A DNA stretch of 29,318 nt from O2-02-FULL-42-9 sp038043025 (GTDB lineage Bacteria; Pseudomonadota; Gammaproteobacteria; UBA12402). The stretch spans positions 1 to 29,318 of the forward strand of contig JBBTCW010000046.1 in the NCBI GenBank assembly GCA_038043025.1, given 5' to 3'. Shown here piece by piece: positions 1 to 8,488 of the stretch. The notes beneath the pieces are model-generated. The model saw nothing but the letters and a program-made list of their open reading frames with translations. It made no database searches and had not been told where the DNA came from. The position numbers and the translations under genes were made by a program. Position 1 is the stretch's first letter. Each line of letters starts with the position of its first letter.

Positions 1-70
1 GCTCAAAATATGATTCAATATTCTTAATTTTAATTTCTATATCGGGATTTGGGTAGCTGATTGATTTTTA

Positions 71-87
71 GACATCAATGTCTTTTT
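71..87 (+). terminator. possible weak terminator of an upstream gene
   Basis: AGACA and TGTCT can pair across a TCAA loop at about 70-83 and are followed at once by a short T run. The stem is only five to six pairs and AT-rich, so this is a weak candidate for the end of a transcript entering from outside the window. The TTGTCT at 86-91 and TAGTAT at 109-114, 17 bases apart, could be a promoter for the next gene, but they match the consensus in only four of six bases each and would leave almost no leader. Confidence 0.25.
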
Positions 88-119
88 GTCTCTTGTTTAA
101 ATTCACGGTAGTATAGGGT

Positions 120-887
120 ATGAAAAATATAAAAGTGATCAAAGGTGAGCAAATCGACACTTGGCGGCAATCAAAGTTTGGTCGTTTATTGACGAACATT
201 GAGTCTCAGAATTTGGTTTCATTTTGGCAGACGGCGCGCGGCGATTATTTATTGATGTTGGGCGATCCTCTTGCAGAGCGTTTGATTTATGGCAGTCAGA
301 TTAAGAATCGTATTTTTTTGTCGCCGCAAGCGTATCCTGCCAAGAGAGATGATCATTGTATCCAAGCGGATTATGAGGCGTTACCGATTTCGCCGTATAG
401 TGTGCAAACCATTGTGTTGCCGCATGTGTTAGAATTTTCAAAAGATCCTTATCAGGTTTTAAGAGAATCGGAAATGACACTGGCGCCCCAAGGTTATGTA
501 GTCTTAGTGGGATTTAATCCGCTGAGTTTATTAGGGTTGCGCCGTTTATTTACTTCTCGGAAACAGGCGCCATGGTCGGGTAAATTTCGTTTTGCATGGC
601 GCATTAAAGATTGGTTGCAGTTGTTGAATTTTAATATTGTTGAAGAAAAACATGTGTTTTATTTACCAAGGGTTCAAGGTCATCGTTTGCGATCGGTGTA
701 TGCTGTTTTAGATTTGATCGGAAAAATGTTGTTTCCAATATTTGGAGGTGTATATATACTGATTGCGCAAAAGAAACAGTTTGGAATGTATGCGGATCGT
801 GTGCAATGGTCTGCAGCAGCCGATGTGATGCCAGATGGTTTGGTAAAGCCGATGACGCGGGGCATGCAGCATGAGCAAGATTGTTGA
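120..887 (+). CDS. class I SAM-dependent methyltransferase, YafS-like
   Basis: A 255-residue protein resembling the YafS-type methyltransferases that sit beside rnhA and dnaQ in many gammaproteobacteria. The methyltransferase-like part is seen around residues 80-150: an acidic/aliphatic stretch (ADYEALPIS), then VLPHVLEFSKDPYQVLRE and a strand ending GYVVLVGFNPLS, as in Methyltransf_11-type domains where this region follows the cofactor site. The glycine-rich motif I is not clear near the N-terminus, which is usual for this subgroup. A hydrophobic stretch near residues 195-215 (LIGKMLFPIFGGVYILIAQ) is the last strand or helix, not an obvious membrane anchor. The substrate is unknown. The 3' end overlaps rnhA by 17 bases, so the two are probably co-translated. 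The start has only a weak AGGG close upstream. Confidence 0.8.
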   Translation: MKNIKVIKGEQIDTWRQSKFGRLLTNIESQNLVSFWQTARGDYLLMLGDPLAERLIYGSQIKNRIFLSPQAYPAKRDDHCIQADYEALPISPYSVQTIVLPHVLEFSKDPYQVLRESEMTLAPQGYVVLVGFNPLSLLGLRRLFTSRKQAPWSGKFRFAWRIKDWLQLLNFNIVEEKHVFYLPRVQGHRLRSVYAVLDLIGKMLFPIFGGVYILIAQKKQFGMYADRVQWSAAADVMPDGLVKPMTRGMQHEQDC

Positions 888-1314
888 GATTTATACAGAT
901 GGAGCCTGTCGGGGGAATCCGGGCGTCGGTGGTTGGGGAGCCGTTTTATGTTATGCGGGGCGCGAAAAGCATTTATATGGTGCCGAAGTGCATACGACCA
1001 ATAATCGCATGGAATTGATGGCGGCGATTCAGGCGTTGGCGTCATTGACGCGCGCTTGCAAAATTGAACTGACGACAGATTCCAAATATGTTAAAAATGG
1101 CATGACAGAGTGGTTGGCGAATTGGAAGAAGCGCGGCTTTAAGACGGCGAATAAAAAACCGGTAAAAAATATAGATCTTTGGCAACGTTTGGATGAAGAA
1201 GTTACGCGGCATGAAATAAAATGGTCTTGGATCAAAGGACATGCGGGACACAAATATAATGAGTTGGCGGATGAGTTGGCGAACAAGGCTATAGACGAAT
1301 TATTAGAGATATAA
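871..1314 (+). CDS. rnhA: ribonuclease HI
   Basis: A 147-residue RNase HI, which degrades the RNA strand of RNA-DNA hybrids, removing R-loops and primer remnants in the cytoplasm. All catalytic acids are in their Escherichia coli positions: D10 (YTDGACRGNPG), E48 (NNRMELM), D70 (TTDSKYV) and D134 (NELADELAN), and the flexible-loop histidine is H124 (KGHAGH). A lysine/arginine-rich handle (WKKRGFKTANKKPVKN) follows at residues 85-100. Length is normal. The gene starts inside the end of the preceding methyltransferase gene. It is separated from dnaQ by a palindromic repeat element, whereas in E. coli rnhA and dnaQ are adjacent and divergent. Confidence 0.97.
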   Translation: MSKIVEIYTDGACRGNPGVGGWGAVLCYAGREKHLYGAEVHTTNNRMELMAAIQALASLTRACKIELTTDSKYVKNGMTEWLANWKKRGFKTANKKPVKNIDLWQRLDEEVTRHEIKWSWIKGHAGHKYNELADELANKAIDELLEI

Positions 1315-1318
1315 ACTT

Positions 1319-1462
1319 TGTCATCCCGCGGCTTGACCGCGGGATCCAGACTTTCGTCATACCGGCGAAAGCCGGTATTCAGTGATTATAATAACGGTAC
1401 TCCGTTATTATAATCTTTAATATAAATTTTCCTGGATGCCGCGATCAAGTCGCGGCATGACA
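1319..1462. repeat. palindromic repeat element with four hairpins and 31-bp imperfect inverted ends
   Basis: The whole gap between rnhA and dnaQ is one structured element. Its ends (1319-1349 and 1432-1462) are inverted copies matching at 27 of 31 positions. Each end is itself a hairpin: CCCGCGG/CCGCGGG at 1325-1343 and ATGCCGCGA/TCGCGGCAT at 1436-1458. Two more hairpins lie inside: ATACCGGC/GCCGGTAT with a GAAA loop at 1359-1378, and GATTATAATAACGG/CCGTTATTATAATC with a 4-base loop at 1384-1415. It has no coding capacity. The TGTCAT...ATCCAG edges resemble small non-autonomous palindromic elements common in intergenic DNA of many bacteria. In RNA it would be strongly folded and could act as a terminator or processing site between rnhA and dnaQ. 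Confidence 0.85.
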
Positions 1463-1481
1463 GTCTTGAGAGGAGAACAGT

Positions 1482-2159
1482 ATGCGACAAATATCACTCG
1501 ACATTGAAACGACAGGATTAAACACCAGCGATGGTCATCGCATTATTGAAATCGGGTGTATCGAAATTGTGGATCGTCGCGTGACACAAAATAATTTTCA
1601 TTATTATTTGAACCCTGAGCGTGAAAGTGATTTGGGTGCTTTAGCAGTGCATGGGATTACGAGTGAGTTTTTACGAGATAAGCCAAAATTTTCGGAGGTG
1701 GCAGAATCGCTGTGTGAATTTGTTAAAGATGCGGAAGTGGTTATTCATAACGCGCCGTTTGATGTGGGGTTTATTGATTATGAGTTAAAGTTGATGCGTT
1801 CTGCTTTAGGCAAATTGAATAATCATTGTGAGATTTTTGATACGTTGATGTTGGCGCGAAAATTGCATCCTGGGCAGCGGAATAGTTTAGATGCCTTATG
1901 TAAGCGTTATGGCATTGATGCAACGAATCGAACATTGCACGGTGCGTTGTTAGATGCGGAATTATTGGCGTTTGTGTATTTAGCGATGACGGGTGGTCAA
2001 TCGGTGTTGTTTGCGGAAGCGCAATCACATTCGTCGCGGCGACGTACGACAACGTTTCGGCGTGAAGTTGAGCAACATCCCGCGTTATCGGTTGTAAAAG
2101 CAACCCAAGAAGAGCAGGATGCGCATGAGGCGTTTTTAGAGATGTTAAACAAAGAATAA
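1482..2159 (+). CDS. dnaQ: DNA polymerase III epsilon subunit, 3'-5' proofreading exonuclease
   Basis: A 225-residue DEDDh exonuclease that proofreads for the replicative polymerase core. Catalytic residues are visible: D7 and E9 (SLDIETTGLN), D94 (HNAPFDVGFIDYE), and H153 with D158 (LHGALLDAE). The C-terminal tail (about residues 180-225) is the low-complexity linker and polymerase-binding segment typical of epsilon; the closing HEAFLEML resembles the part that binds the alpha subunit. Start ATG 1482 has a good ribosome site (GAGAGGAGAA just upstream). The upstream repeat element probably separates it from rnhA transcription. The stop overlaps a possible ATG of the next frame, but pepN more likely starts at 2195. 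Confidence 0.96.
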   Translation: MRQISLDIETTGLNTSDGHRIIEIGCIEIVDRRVTQNNFHYYLNPERESDLGALAVHGITSEFLRDKPKFSEVAESLCEFVKDAEVVIHNAPFDVGFIDYELKLMRSALGKLNNHCEIFDTLMLARKLHPGQRNSLDALCKRYGIDATNRTLHGALLDAELLAFVYLAMTGGQSVLFAEAQSHSSRRRTTTFRREVEQHPALSVVKATQEEQDAHEAFLEMLNKE

Positions 2160-2194
2160 TGTTGTCGACGAGTATTTTAACGAAGAGGAAACCC

Positions 2195-4834
2195 ATGAAA
2201 CAAAACCAAAAACCAACCATAAAATATAGAAAAGATTATAAAGTCCCGAGTCATCTCATTGATACAACCGATTTGTATTTCGATTTAAATGAAGAGGTGG
2301 TGGTGGTGACCAATCGGATGCATATTCGCAAAAATCCCGCTTCTTCTGAGTGTGGCGATATATTGGTGTTAGATGGGAAAGAACAGAAATTAGTGTCGAT
2401 CAACATCAATAATCAAACGATATTGGATCGGCGATATGAGATAACGAATGAAACATTAACGATTGTGGATTTTCCTGACAGCTGCGAATTGGAGATTACA
2501 ACCGAAATCAAACCGCAAGATAATACGGTATTGATGGGCTTATACAAGTCCAGCGGCATTTATTGTACGCAGTGCGAATCAGAAGGGTTTCGCCGCATTA
2601 CTTATTTTCTCGATCGTCCCGATGTGTTGTCGAAATTTACCACGACGATTGCGGCGGATAAAAAAACTTATCCCATTTTATTGTCTAATGGTAATTTGGT
2701 GGATTCAGGTGATTTGTCAGAGGGGCGACATTGGATTAAATGGGAAGATCCGTTTTTAAAACCTTGTTACTTATTCGCGGCCGTGGCGGGCGATTTAGAT
2801 TTTATTGAAGATCATTTTGTCACTTGCTCCGATCGTAAAATTATCTTGCGTCTGTTTTGTGAGAAGGGTAATCGTGACAAATGTTTTCATGCGATGGATG
2901 TGTTAAAGCAAGCCATGCGTTGGGATGAAGAAAAATACGGACGTGAATATGATTTAGATTTGTTTATGATTTTGGCCGTTGATGATTTTAATGTGGGTGC
3001 GATGGAAAATAAGGGATTAAATATTTTTAATTCATCTTGTGTCTTTGCGCGCTCGGATAGGGCAACGGATGCGGAATATGCGCGTATAGCAGTAGTGGTC
3101 GCACATGAGTATTTTCATAACTGGTCGGGCGATCGTGTGACCTGTCGCGATTGGTTTCAATTGTCGTTAAAAGAAGGGTTGACGGTCTTCCGGGATCAAA
3201 CGTTTTCAGAAGATATGACATCACAGACTGTCTCGCGCATTGAACAGGTGCAGCGTTTGAGAGAACTGCAATTTCCAGAAGACGCGGGGCCGCTTGCGCA
3301 TTCTGTTCGACCAGATTCTTACATGGAAATCGATAATTTTTACACGATGACTATTTATGAAAAAGGTGCGGAAGTAATTCGCATGATGCGCGTCCTGTTG
3401 GGTTTGGAGGGGTTTCGTCGCGGCATGGATTTATATTTTGAACGTCATGATGGCCAGGCAGTGACGTGTGATGATTTTGTGAAAGCGATGGAAGATGCGA
3501 ATAAAGTTGATTTTTCACAATTTCGATTATGGTATTCGCAAGCGGGGACACCGGCGCTGCATATTGAAGATGCCTATGATGCGGTTGCGAAAGAATATAC
3601 CTTACGCGTTACGCAACATTGCCCGGATACACCGAATCAATCGAATAAAAAACCGATGCATATGCCCTTGGCCGTTGGGTTATTGAATAAAGAAGGTCAT
3701 GATCTTCCTTTGATGCTGAAAGGCGCAGACGGAGAATCGTCGTTAACGCATATATTACCGCTTCGCGAAGAAACAGAGAGTTTTGTTTTTGCGAATATAT
3801 CTGAAAAACCGATTCCTTCATTGCTGCGTGGTTTTTCTGCGCCGGTTAAGTTGGATTATGATTATAGCAATGAAAACTTAGCTTTTATTATGGCGCATGA
3901 CAGCGATGCGTTTGGTCGTTGGGAGGCTGGACAGCGTTATGCGGTGCGTTTAATGCTCGATTTAATTAAAAAGATGCAAAACAAAAAGCCGTTAGAGCTA
4001 TCGGCGGCATTTGTTTCTTCGTTTAAATCGGTATTAGAAAGTGGTATTGATGCAGCGCTCGTCGCGCAAATGATGCAATTGCCGACCGAGACATTTTTAG
4101 CGGAATGTATGGATGTCGTCGATCCAGATTCGATTTTTGCGGCACGTGAATTTATGGTGACGACATTGGCAGAGAGATTAAAATCATTGTTGATGCAAAT
4201 ATACAATGTGGAGAGAAAGCCGTATGAATATGCGATTACCGCGGTGGGCCAGCGCAGTTTAAAAAATATGAGTTTGCACTACTTAATGCGTTTGGATGAG
4301 GCGGATGTTATCAAATTATGTGTTCAGCAATTTGATGAGGCCGATAACATGACCGATCGATTTGCGGCTTTAACGGCGTTAGTTAATTCTGAATGTTCGG
4401 AAAAAGCAGCTGTTTTAGATCGGTTTTATGATATGTATCATCAGGATCCATTGATGATTGACAAATGGTTGCGTGTGCAAGCATTGTCAACGGCCAAAGA
4501 TACGTTGTCGCGCGTCCAAAAATTATTAGAACATCCCTCATTTAATATTAAAAATCCCAATCGTACGCGTTCATTGTTGGTGAATTTCTCGCGATTTAAT
4601 CCGGTGCGTTTTCATGATATGTCGGGTGAAGGATATGAATTGTTGACCAATCAGATTATTCGTTTAGATAAATTAAATCCCCACATGTCCGCGCGTATTT
4701 TGGCGCCACTGACTAATTGGAAACGTTATGATGGTAAACGACAAAAATTGATGCGCGCGGAATTAGAGCGCATTTTGTTGGTGGATAAGCTATCGAAGAA
4801 TGTGTATGAGTTGGTGAGCAAGAGCATTGCGTAA
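2195..4834 (+). CDS. pepN: aminopeptidase N (M1 zinc metallopeptidase)
   Basis: A cytoplasmic M1-family aminopeptidase of 879 residues that removes N-terminal amino acids in the final steps of protein turnover. Counting from ATG 2195, the substrate-recognition motif GAMEN is at residues 268-272 and the zinc site HEYFHNW starts at H304, with the second zinc glutamate in LKEGLTVFRDQ. The N-terminal beta domain begins KYRKDYKVPSHLIDTTDLYF, as in proteobacterial PepN, and the C-terminal half is the helical DUF3458 region. Length is close to the usual 870. An in-frame ATG at 2159 would add 12 residues, but 2195 has a ribosome site (AGAGGAAA) and fits the family start better. It lies 35 bases after dnaQ and is probably co-transcribed. 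Confidence 0.96.
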   Translation: MKQNQKPTIKYRKDYKVPSHLIDTTDLYFDLNEEVVVVTNRMHIRKNPASSECGDILVLDGKEQKLVSININNQTILDRRYEITNETLTIVDFPDSCELEITTEIKPQDNTVLMGLYKSSGIYCTQCESEGFRRITYFLDRPDVLSKFTTTIAADKKTYPILLSNGNLVDSGDLSEGRHWIKWEDPFLKPCYLFAAVAGDLDFIEDHFVTCSDRKIILRLFCEKGNRDKCFHAMDVLKQAMRWDEEKYGREYDLDLFMILAVDDFNVGAMENKGLNIFNSSCVFARSDRATDAEYARIAVVVAHEYFHNWSGDRVTCRDWFQLSLKEGLTVFRDQTFSEDMTSQTVSRIEQVQRLRELQFPEDAGPLAHSVRPDSYMEIDNFYTMTIYEKGAEVIRMMRVLLGLEGFRRGMDLYFERHDGQAVTCDDFVKAMEDANKVDFSQFRLWYSQAGTPALHIEDAYDAVAKEYTLRVTQHCPDTPNQSNKKPMHMPLAVGLLNKEGHDLPLMLKGADGESSLTHILPLREETESFVFANISEKPIPSLLRGFSAPVKLDYDYSNENLAFIMAHDSDAFGRWEAGQRYAVRLMLDLIKKMQNKKPLELSAAFVSSFKSVLESGIDAALVAQMMQLPTETFLAECMDVVDPDSIFAAREFMVTTLAERLKSLLMQIYNVERKPYEYAITAVGQRSLKNMSLHYLMRLDEADVIKLCVQQFDEADNMTDRFAALTALVNSECSEKAAVLDRFYDMYHQDPLMIDKWLRVQALSTAKDTLSRVQKLLEHPSFNIKNPNRTRSLLVNFSRFNPVRFHDMSGEGYELLTNQIIRLDKLNPHMSARILAPLTNWKRYDGKRQKLMRAELERILLVDKLSKNVYELVSKSIA

Positions 4835-4878
4835 TCTTAAAAGGATTGTCATTCCGGCATGATGGTAAGGATAATATT

Positions 4879-6273
4879 ATGACAAAATCTCGTCAAGAAA
4901 CAGATTCATTCGGTGCAATTTCCGTGCCCGATGATCGATATTGGGGTGCGCAAACGCAGCGTGCGCTTGCCTATTTTAATGTGGGTTTTGATACCATGCC
5001 GCTTGAAATGATTTGGGCATTAGGCTTGATTAAACGATCGGCGGCTATTGCGAATGGTGAGTTAGGTTTGTTGTCATCGCAAAAAGCGAAATGGATTATA
5101 AAAGCGGCCGATGAAGTTATGTTGGGCAAACTCTTGTCGCACTTTCCTTTGAAGCTCTTTCAATCGGGCAGCGGTACGCAAACCAATATGAATATGAACG
5201 AAGTGATTGCGAATCGCGCGATTGAATTAGCGGGCGGACATAAAGGCAGTAAAGATCCGATTCATCCGAATGATCATGTGAATTTATCGCAATCGACGAA
5301 TGATGTGTTTCCAACAGCCATGCATCTTTCGACAGCGATATTATTGGCGGGTAATTTATTGCCGGCCGTTAAAACATTGCGTGATGCATTGGCCGCAAAA
5401 CAAAAAGCATTCGATAAAATCATTAAAGTTGGGCGAACGCATCTACAAGATGCGGTGCCGATGACGTTGGGACAAGAGTTTTCAGGTTATGTGGCGCAGG
5501 TGGATGATAATATTGCGCGAATTAATGCTTGTTCGAAAGAGTTATATGCCTTGCCGATGGGTGGAACAGCGGTGGGGACAGGCATGAATGCGCATCCTGA
5601 CTTTGCTAAATTAGCGGTAAAAGAAATCAAACAGGCTACACATTTCCCCTTTGTTGTGGCTAAAAACAAGTTTGCCTTGATGGCGGCACATGATGTGTTT
5701 GCGTCGGTGAGTGGCGCGTTAAAAGTGTTGGCGATATCATTGAATAAAATCGCGAATGACATGCGTTTGTTGGGCTCCGGGCCGCGTTGTGGTTTGGGCG
5801 AATTATTGTTGCCGGAAAACGAACCGGGTTCCTCGATCATGCCAGGCAAAGTCAATCCATCGCAATGCGAAGTGATGCGCATGGTGTGTGCTGAAGTCAT
5901 TGGTTGTGATGCGACGATTATATGGGCGGCGGCGAATGGAGAATTAGAGTTAAATGTATTTAAGCCGATTATTATTTTTAATCTTTTGCGTGCGATTCGA
6001 TTGTTGTCGGACGCATGTGAAAGTTTTTCTGAGCATGTCATCAAAGATTTGAAAGCGAATGAAGCACAGCTGAAACATTATGTCGAGCAATCGTTAATGT
6101 TAGTGACGGCGTTAACGCCACATATCGGTTATGATAAGGCGGCGAAATTAGCGCAATACGCGCAGAAAAATAATTTAAGCTTGCGCGAGGCATGTGTTCA
6201 ATTAAATTACTTGAGTGTAGCAGAGTTCGATCAGGCGATCGATCTCATTGCATTAACCAATGCGAACTTGTAA
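4879..6273 (+). CDS. fumC: fumarate hydratase class II
   Basis: A 464-residue iron-independent fumarase that interconverts fumarate and malate in the TCA cycle. Diagnostic stretches are present in order: SGSGTQTNMNMNEVIANRA, HPNDHVNLSQSTNDVFPTAM, GRTHLQDAVPMTLGQEFSGY and the family signature GSSIMPGKVNPSQCE, whose serine loop closes on the substrate. An in-frame TTG at 4846 would extend it by 11 residues, but that stretch is a TGTCATTCCGG repeat scrap. ATG 4879 has a ribosome site (TAAGGA, 4866-4871) and gives the normal class II length. It is 44 bases after pepN. The class II enzyme has no iron-sulfur cluster and so tolerates oxidants; no class I fumarase is seen here. Confidence 0.97.
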   Translation: MTKSRQETDSFGAISVPDDRYWGAQTQRALAYFNVGFDTMPLEMIWALGLIKRSAAIANGELGLLSSQKAKWIIKAADEVMLGKLLSHFPLKLFQSGSGTQTNMNMNEVIANRAIELAGGHKGSKDPIHPNDHVNLSQSTNDVFPTAMHLSTAILLAGNLLPAVKTLRDALAAKQKAFDKIIKVGRTHLQDAVPMTLGQEFSGYVAQVDDNIARINACSKELYALPMGGTAVGTGMNAHPDFAKLAVKEIKQATHFPFVVAKNKFALMAAHDVFASVSGALKVLAISLNKIANDMRLLGSGPRCGLGELLLPENEPGSSIMPGKVNPSQCEVMRMVCAEVIGCDATIIWAAANGELELNVFKPIIIFNLLRAIRLLSDACESFSEHVIKDLKANEAQLKHYVEQSLMLVTALTPHIGYDKAAKLAQYAQKNNLSLREACVQLNYLSVAEFDQAIDLIALTNANL

Positions 6274-6415
6274 ATTATCACCCATTTTCAGATTTGCCGA
6301 GCAAATAGACCGACGAACTGAGTGCGGCAGCAGCCATCGAATGGCTTGTAGCAATCCCGCATTTCTGACTAACGCATGTTCACGTCGTCTGCATACCTTA
6401 TCCAACGAGAAATCT

Positions 6416-6443
6416 CTTGAATTCTTCCCATTCGCCCCTATAT
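6416..6443 (+). promoter_or_regulatory. sigma-32 (heat-shock) promoter of htpG
   Basis: CTTGAA at 6416-6421 and CCCCTATAT at 6435-6443 are separated by exactly 13 bases. This matches the RpoH consensus (CTTGAAA, 13-17 bases, CCCCATNT) almost perfectly. It lies about 40 bases upstream of htpG, a classic heat-shock gene. Transcription would start near 6450, leaving a short leader with a strong AAGGAG ribosome site. Confidence 0.8.
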
Positions 6444-6482
6444 TAGACGCATCCATTAATTATTCCAAAAAGGAGCCTAAAC

Positions 6483-8387
6483 ATGACTGCGGAAACCCGA
6501 CAATTTAGCACTGAAATCAATAAGTTACTGCATTTGATGATCCATTCGCTCTATAGCAGCAAAGAGATCTTTTTGCGTGAACTGATCTCGAATAGTGCAG
6601 ATGCCTTTGATCGGGCGCGTATTTTGGCCATGTCAAATCCGGAGCTATTTACGGATAATGCTGAACAAAAAATCTTTGTTGATATCGATAAAAAAGCCAG
6701 GACGATTAGCGTGCGTGATAATGGTATCGGTATGACGCATGATGAGGTCATCGCGAACTTAGGTACGATTGCCAAGTCGGGTACGGAAGAATTTTTTAAA
6801 AAATTATCTGATGATCAAGCCAAAGAGGTGAATTTAATTGGTCAGTTTGGCGTGGGCTTCTATTCAGTCTTTATGGTTGCGGATAAAGTGATCGTGTTTA
6901 CACGCCATGCCGAAGTCAAATCAGAGGCCGGCGTGCGTTGGGAATCCAATGGCCAAGGCGAATATACGATTGAAGCGGCCACGCGTAAAACATTGGGCAC
7001 CGAAGTCATTTTGCATCTGAAGAAAGACGCCGATGAGTTTTTAGAAGACTATCGATTGCGCGGCATCATCAAGCAATATTCGGATCATATCACGGTGCCG
7101 ATTTTTATGCAGAAAATTGAATTTGATGAAAAAGGCCAAGAGAAAAAATCAGATAAAATCGAATGGGAGCAAGTGAATAAAGCAACCGCTTTGTGGACAT
7201 TACCCAAAAGCAAAATTAAGGACGAAGAATATAAAGAATTATATAAAAATATCTCACATGATTTTTCTGATCCGATTTTATGGAGTCATAATAAAGTTGA
7301 AGGGACGTTGGAATATACCAGCTTGTTATATATTCCATCGACCGCGCCGTTTGATTTGTGGCAGCAAACTGGGCAGCATCGTGGTTTAAAGCTGTATGTG
7401 AAGCGGGTATTCATTTTGGATGATGCGGAGCAGTTTTTGCCGACGTATTTGCGTTTTGTGAAAGGCGTGGTGGATTGTAATGATTTGCCGCTCAATGTGT
7501 CGCGTGAAATTTTACAACATAATCCGACGGTCGATAAAATTCGTGCCGCATTGACAAAACGTATTTTAAGCATGTTGGAAGAGGTGATAAAAACCGATGC
7601 AGATAAATACGCAAAAATTTGGACAGAGTTTGGTAAGGTGTTAAAAGAAGGGTTGGCCGAAGATTTTGTGAATAAAGATCAAATTGCCAAATTAATGCGT
7701 TTTGCTTCGACGCACACCGATAATGAAAAACAAGACGTGTCATTGAGTGATTACGTCAGTCGCATGAAAGCGGATCAAGACGTGATTTATTGCGTTACGG
7801 CGGATACATTTTTGGCAGCGAAGAATAGTCCGCATTTAGAAGTGTTTCGCCAAAAAGGCATCGAAGTGTTATTGCTCAATGATCGCATCGACGAGTGGGT
7901 GTTGATGCATTTGATGGAATTTGAGGGTAAAAAATTGCAATCGATTACAAAAGGCGATTTGGATTTAAGTAAATTCGAGAGTCCAGAAGTAAAAGAAGCG
8001 CGCGACAAGAAAAAAGAAGACTTTGATAACTTGTTAAAGCAAGTAGCTAAAGTGCTGGGTGAAAAAGTGAAAGAAGTGCGATTAACTTATCGTTTGACGA
8101 CTTCGCCAGCGTGTATTGTCGCTGATTCCAATGATGTGAACATGAATATGCAACGTATTTTAAAGTCATTGGGTCAAGCGATGCCGGAATCGAAACCGAT
8201 TTTTGAATTAAATCCAGAGCATGGATTAGTAAAACGTTTAAATGCGGAAACCGATGATGCGCGTTTTGCCGAGTGGACTCAGATTTTGTTTGATCAGTCC
8301 GTTTTGGCCGAAGGCGGCCAGCTGGAGGATCCGGCGACATTTGTGAAGCATTTGAATGCATTATTGTTCGATCTGTCTAAAAACTAG
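6483..8387 (+). CDS. htpG: molecular chaperone HtpG (Hsp90)
   Basis: A 634-residue bacterial Hsp90, an ATP-driven cytoplasmic chaperone that remodels late folding intermediates together with DnaK. The GHKL ATPase domain is clear: LRELISNSADAFDRAR with the catalytic glutamate and nucleotide asparagine, VRDNGIGMTHDEV, GTIAKSGT and GQFGVGFYSVFMV. The middle domain follows (about 230-500, including LPLNVSREILQHNPTV with the catalytic-loop arginine), then the C-terminal dimerisation domain. Length is standard. A strong ribosome site (AAGGAG) precedes ATG 6483, and the heat-shock promoter at 6416-6443 implies RpoH control. The 209-base gap before it otherwise holds only a small AGCCAT/ATGGCT hairpin near 6333 and no credible gene. 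Confidence 0.98.
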   Translation: MTAETRQFSTEINKLLHLMIHSLYSSKEIFLRELISNSADAFDRARILAMSNPELFTDNAEQKIFVDIDKKARTISVRDNGIGMTHDEVIANLGTIAKSGTEEFFKKLSDDQAKEVNLIGQFGVGFYSVFMVADKVIVFTRHAEVKSEAGVRWESNGQGEYTIEAATRKTLGTEVILHLKKDADEFLEDYRLRGIIKQYSDHITVPIFMQKIEFDEKGQEKKSDKIEWEQVNKATALWTLPKSKIKDEEYKELYKNISHDFSDPILWSHNKVEGTLEYTSLLYIPSTAPFDLWQQTGQHRGLKLYVKRVFILDDAEQFLPTYLRFVKGVVDCNDLPLNVSREILQHNPTVDKIRAALTKRILSMLEEVIKTDADKYAKIWTEFGKVLKEGLAEDFVNKDQIAKLMRFASTHTDNEKQDVSLSDYVSRMKADQDVIYCVTADTFLAAKNSPHLEVFRQKGIEVLLLNDRIDEWVLMHLMEFEGKKLQSITKGDLDLSKFESPEVKEARDKKKEDFDNLLKQVAKVLGEKVKEVRLTYRLTTSPACIVADSNDVNMNMQRILKSLGQAMPESKPIFELNPEHGLVKRLNAETDDARFAEWTQILFDQSVLAEGGQLEDPATFVKHLNALLFDLSKN

Positions 8388-8392
8388 CCGAT

Positions 8393-8427
8393 TGGCGCTT
8401 AACTCATTGATTTTAAGCGCCAGTTTT
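8393..8427 (+). terminator. rho-independent terminator after htpG
   Basis: TGGCGCTTAA (8393-8402) and TTAAGCGCCA (8413-8422) form a perfect 10-pair stem with a 10-base loop, beginning 6 bases after the htpG stop. The T run that follows is short (GTTTTCC), so termination may be partial. Confidence 0.6.
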
Positions 8428-8429
8428 CC

Positions 8430-8459
8430 TAGCAAAGCGCCTATTTCCTGAAGTATAAT
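8430..8459 (+). promoter_or_regulatory. sigma-70-type promoter of ald
   Basis: A perfect -10 box TATAAT lies at 8454-8459. The best -35 (TAGCAA, 8430-8435, 18-base spacer) is poor, so the promoter may depend on an activator or on the strong -10. Transcription would begin near 8466, giving a leader of about 23 bases before ald. Confidence 0.5.
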
Positions 8460-8488
8460 GTGGCTTTTAACTTAAAAGGACAACTCTT

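Noticed and set aside
5487..6044. 185-codon minus-strand frame inside fumC
   Set aside because: It is a shadow of the well-supported fumC frame, with no domain.
6260..6508. 82-codon open frame between fumC and htpG
   Set aside because: It overlaps the ends of both genes and contains the heat-shock promoter and the htpG ribosome site. Its composition is not protein-like.
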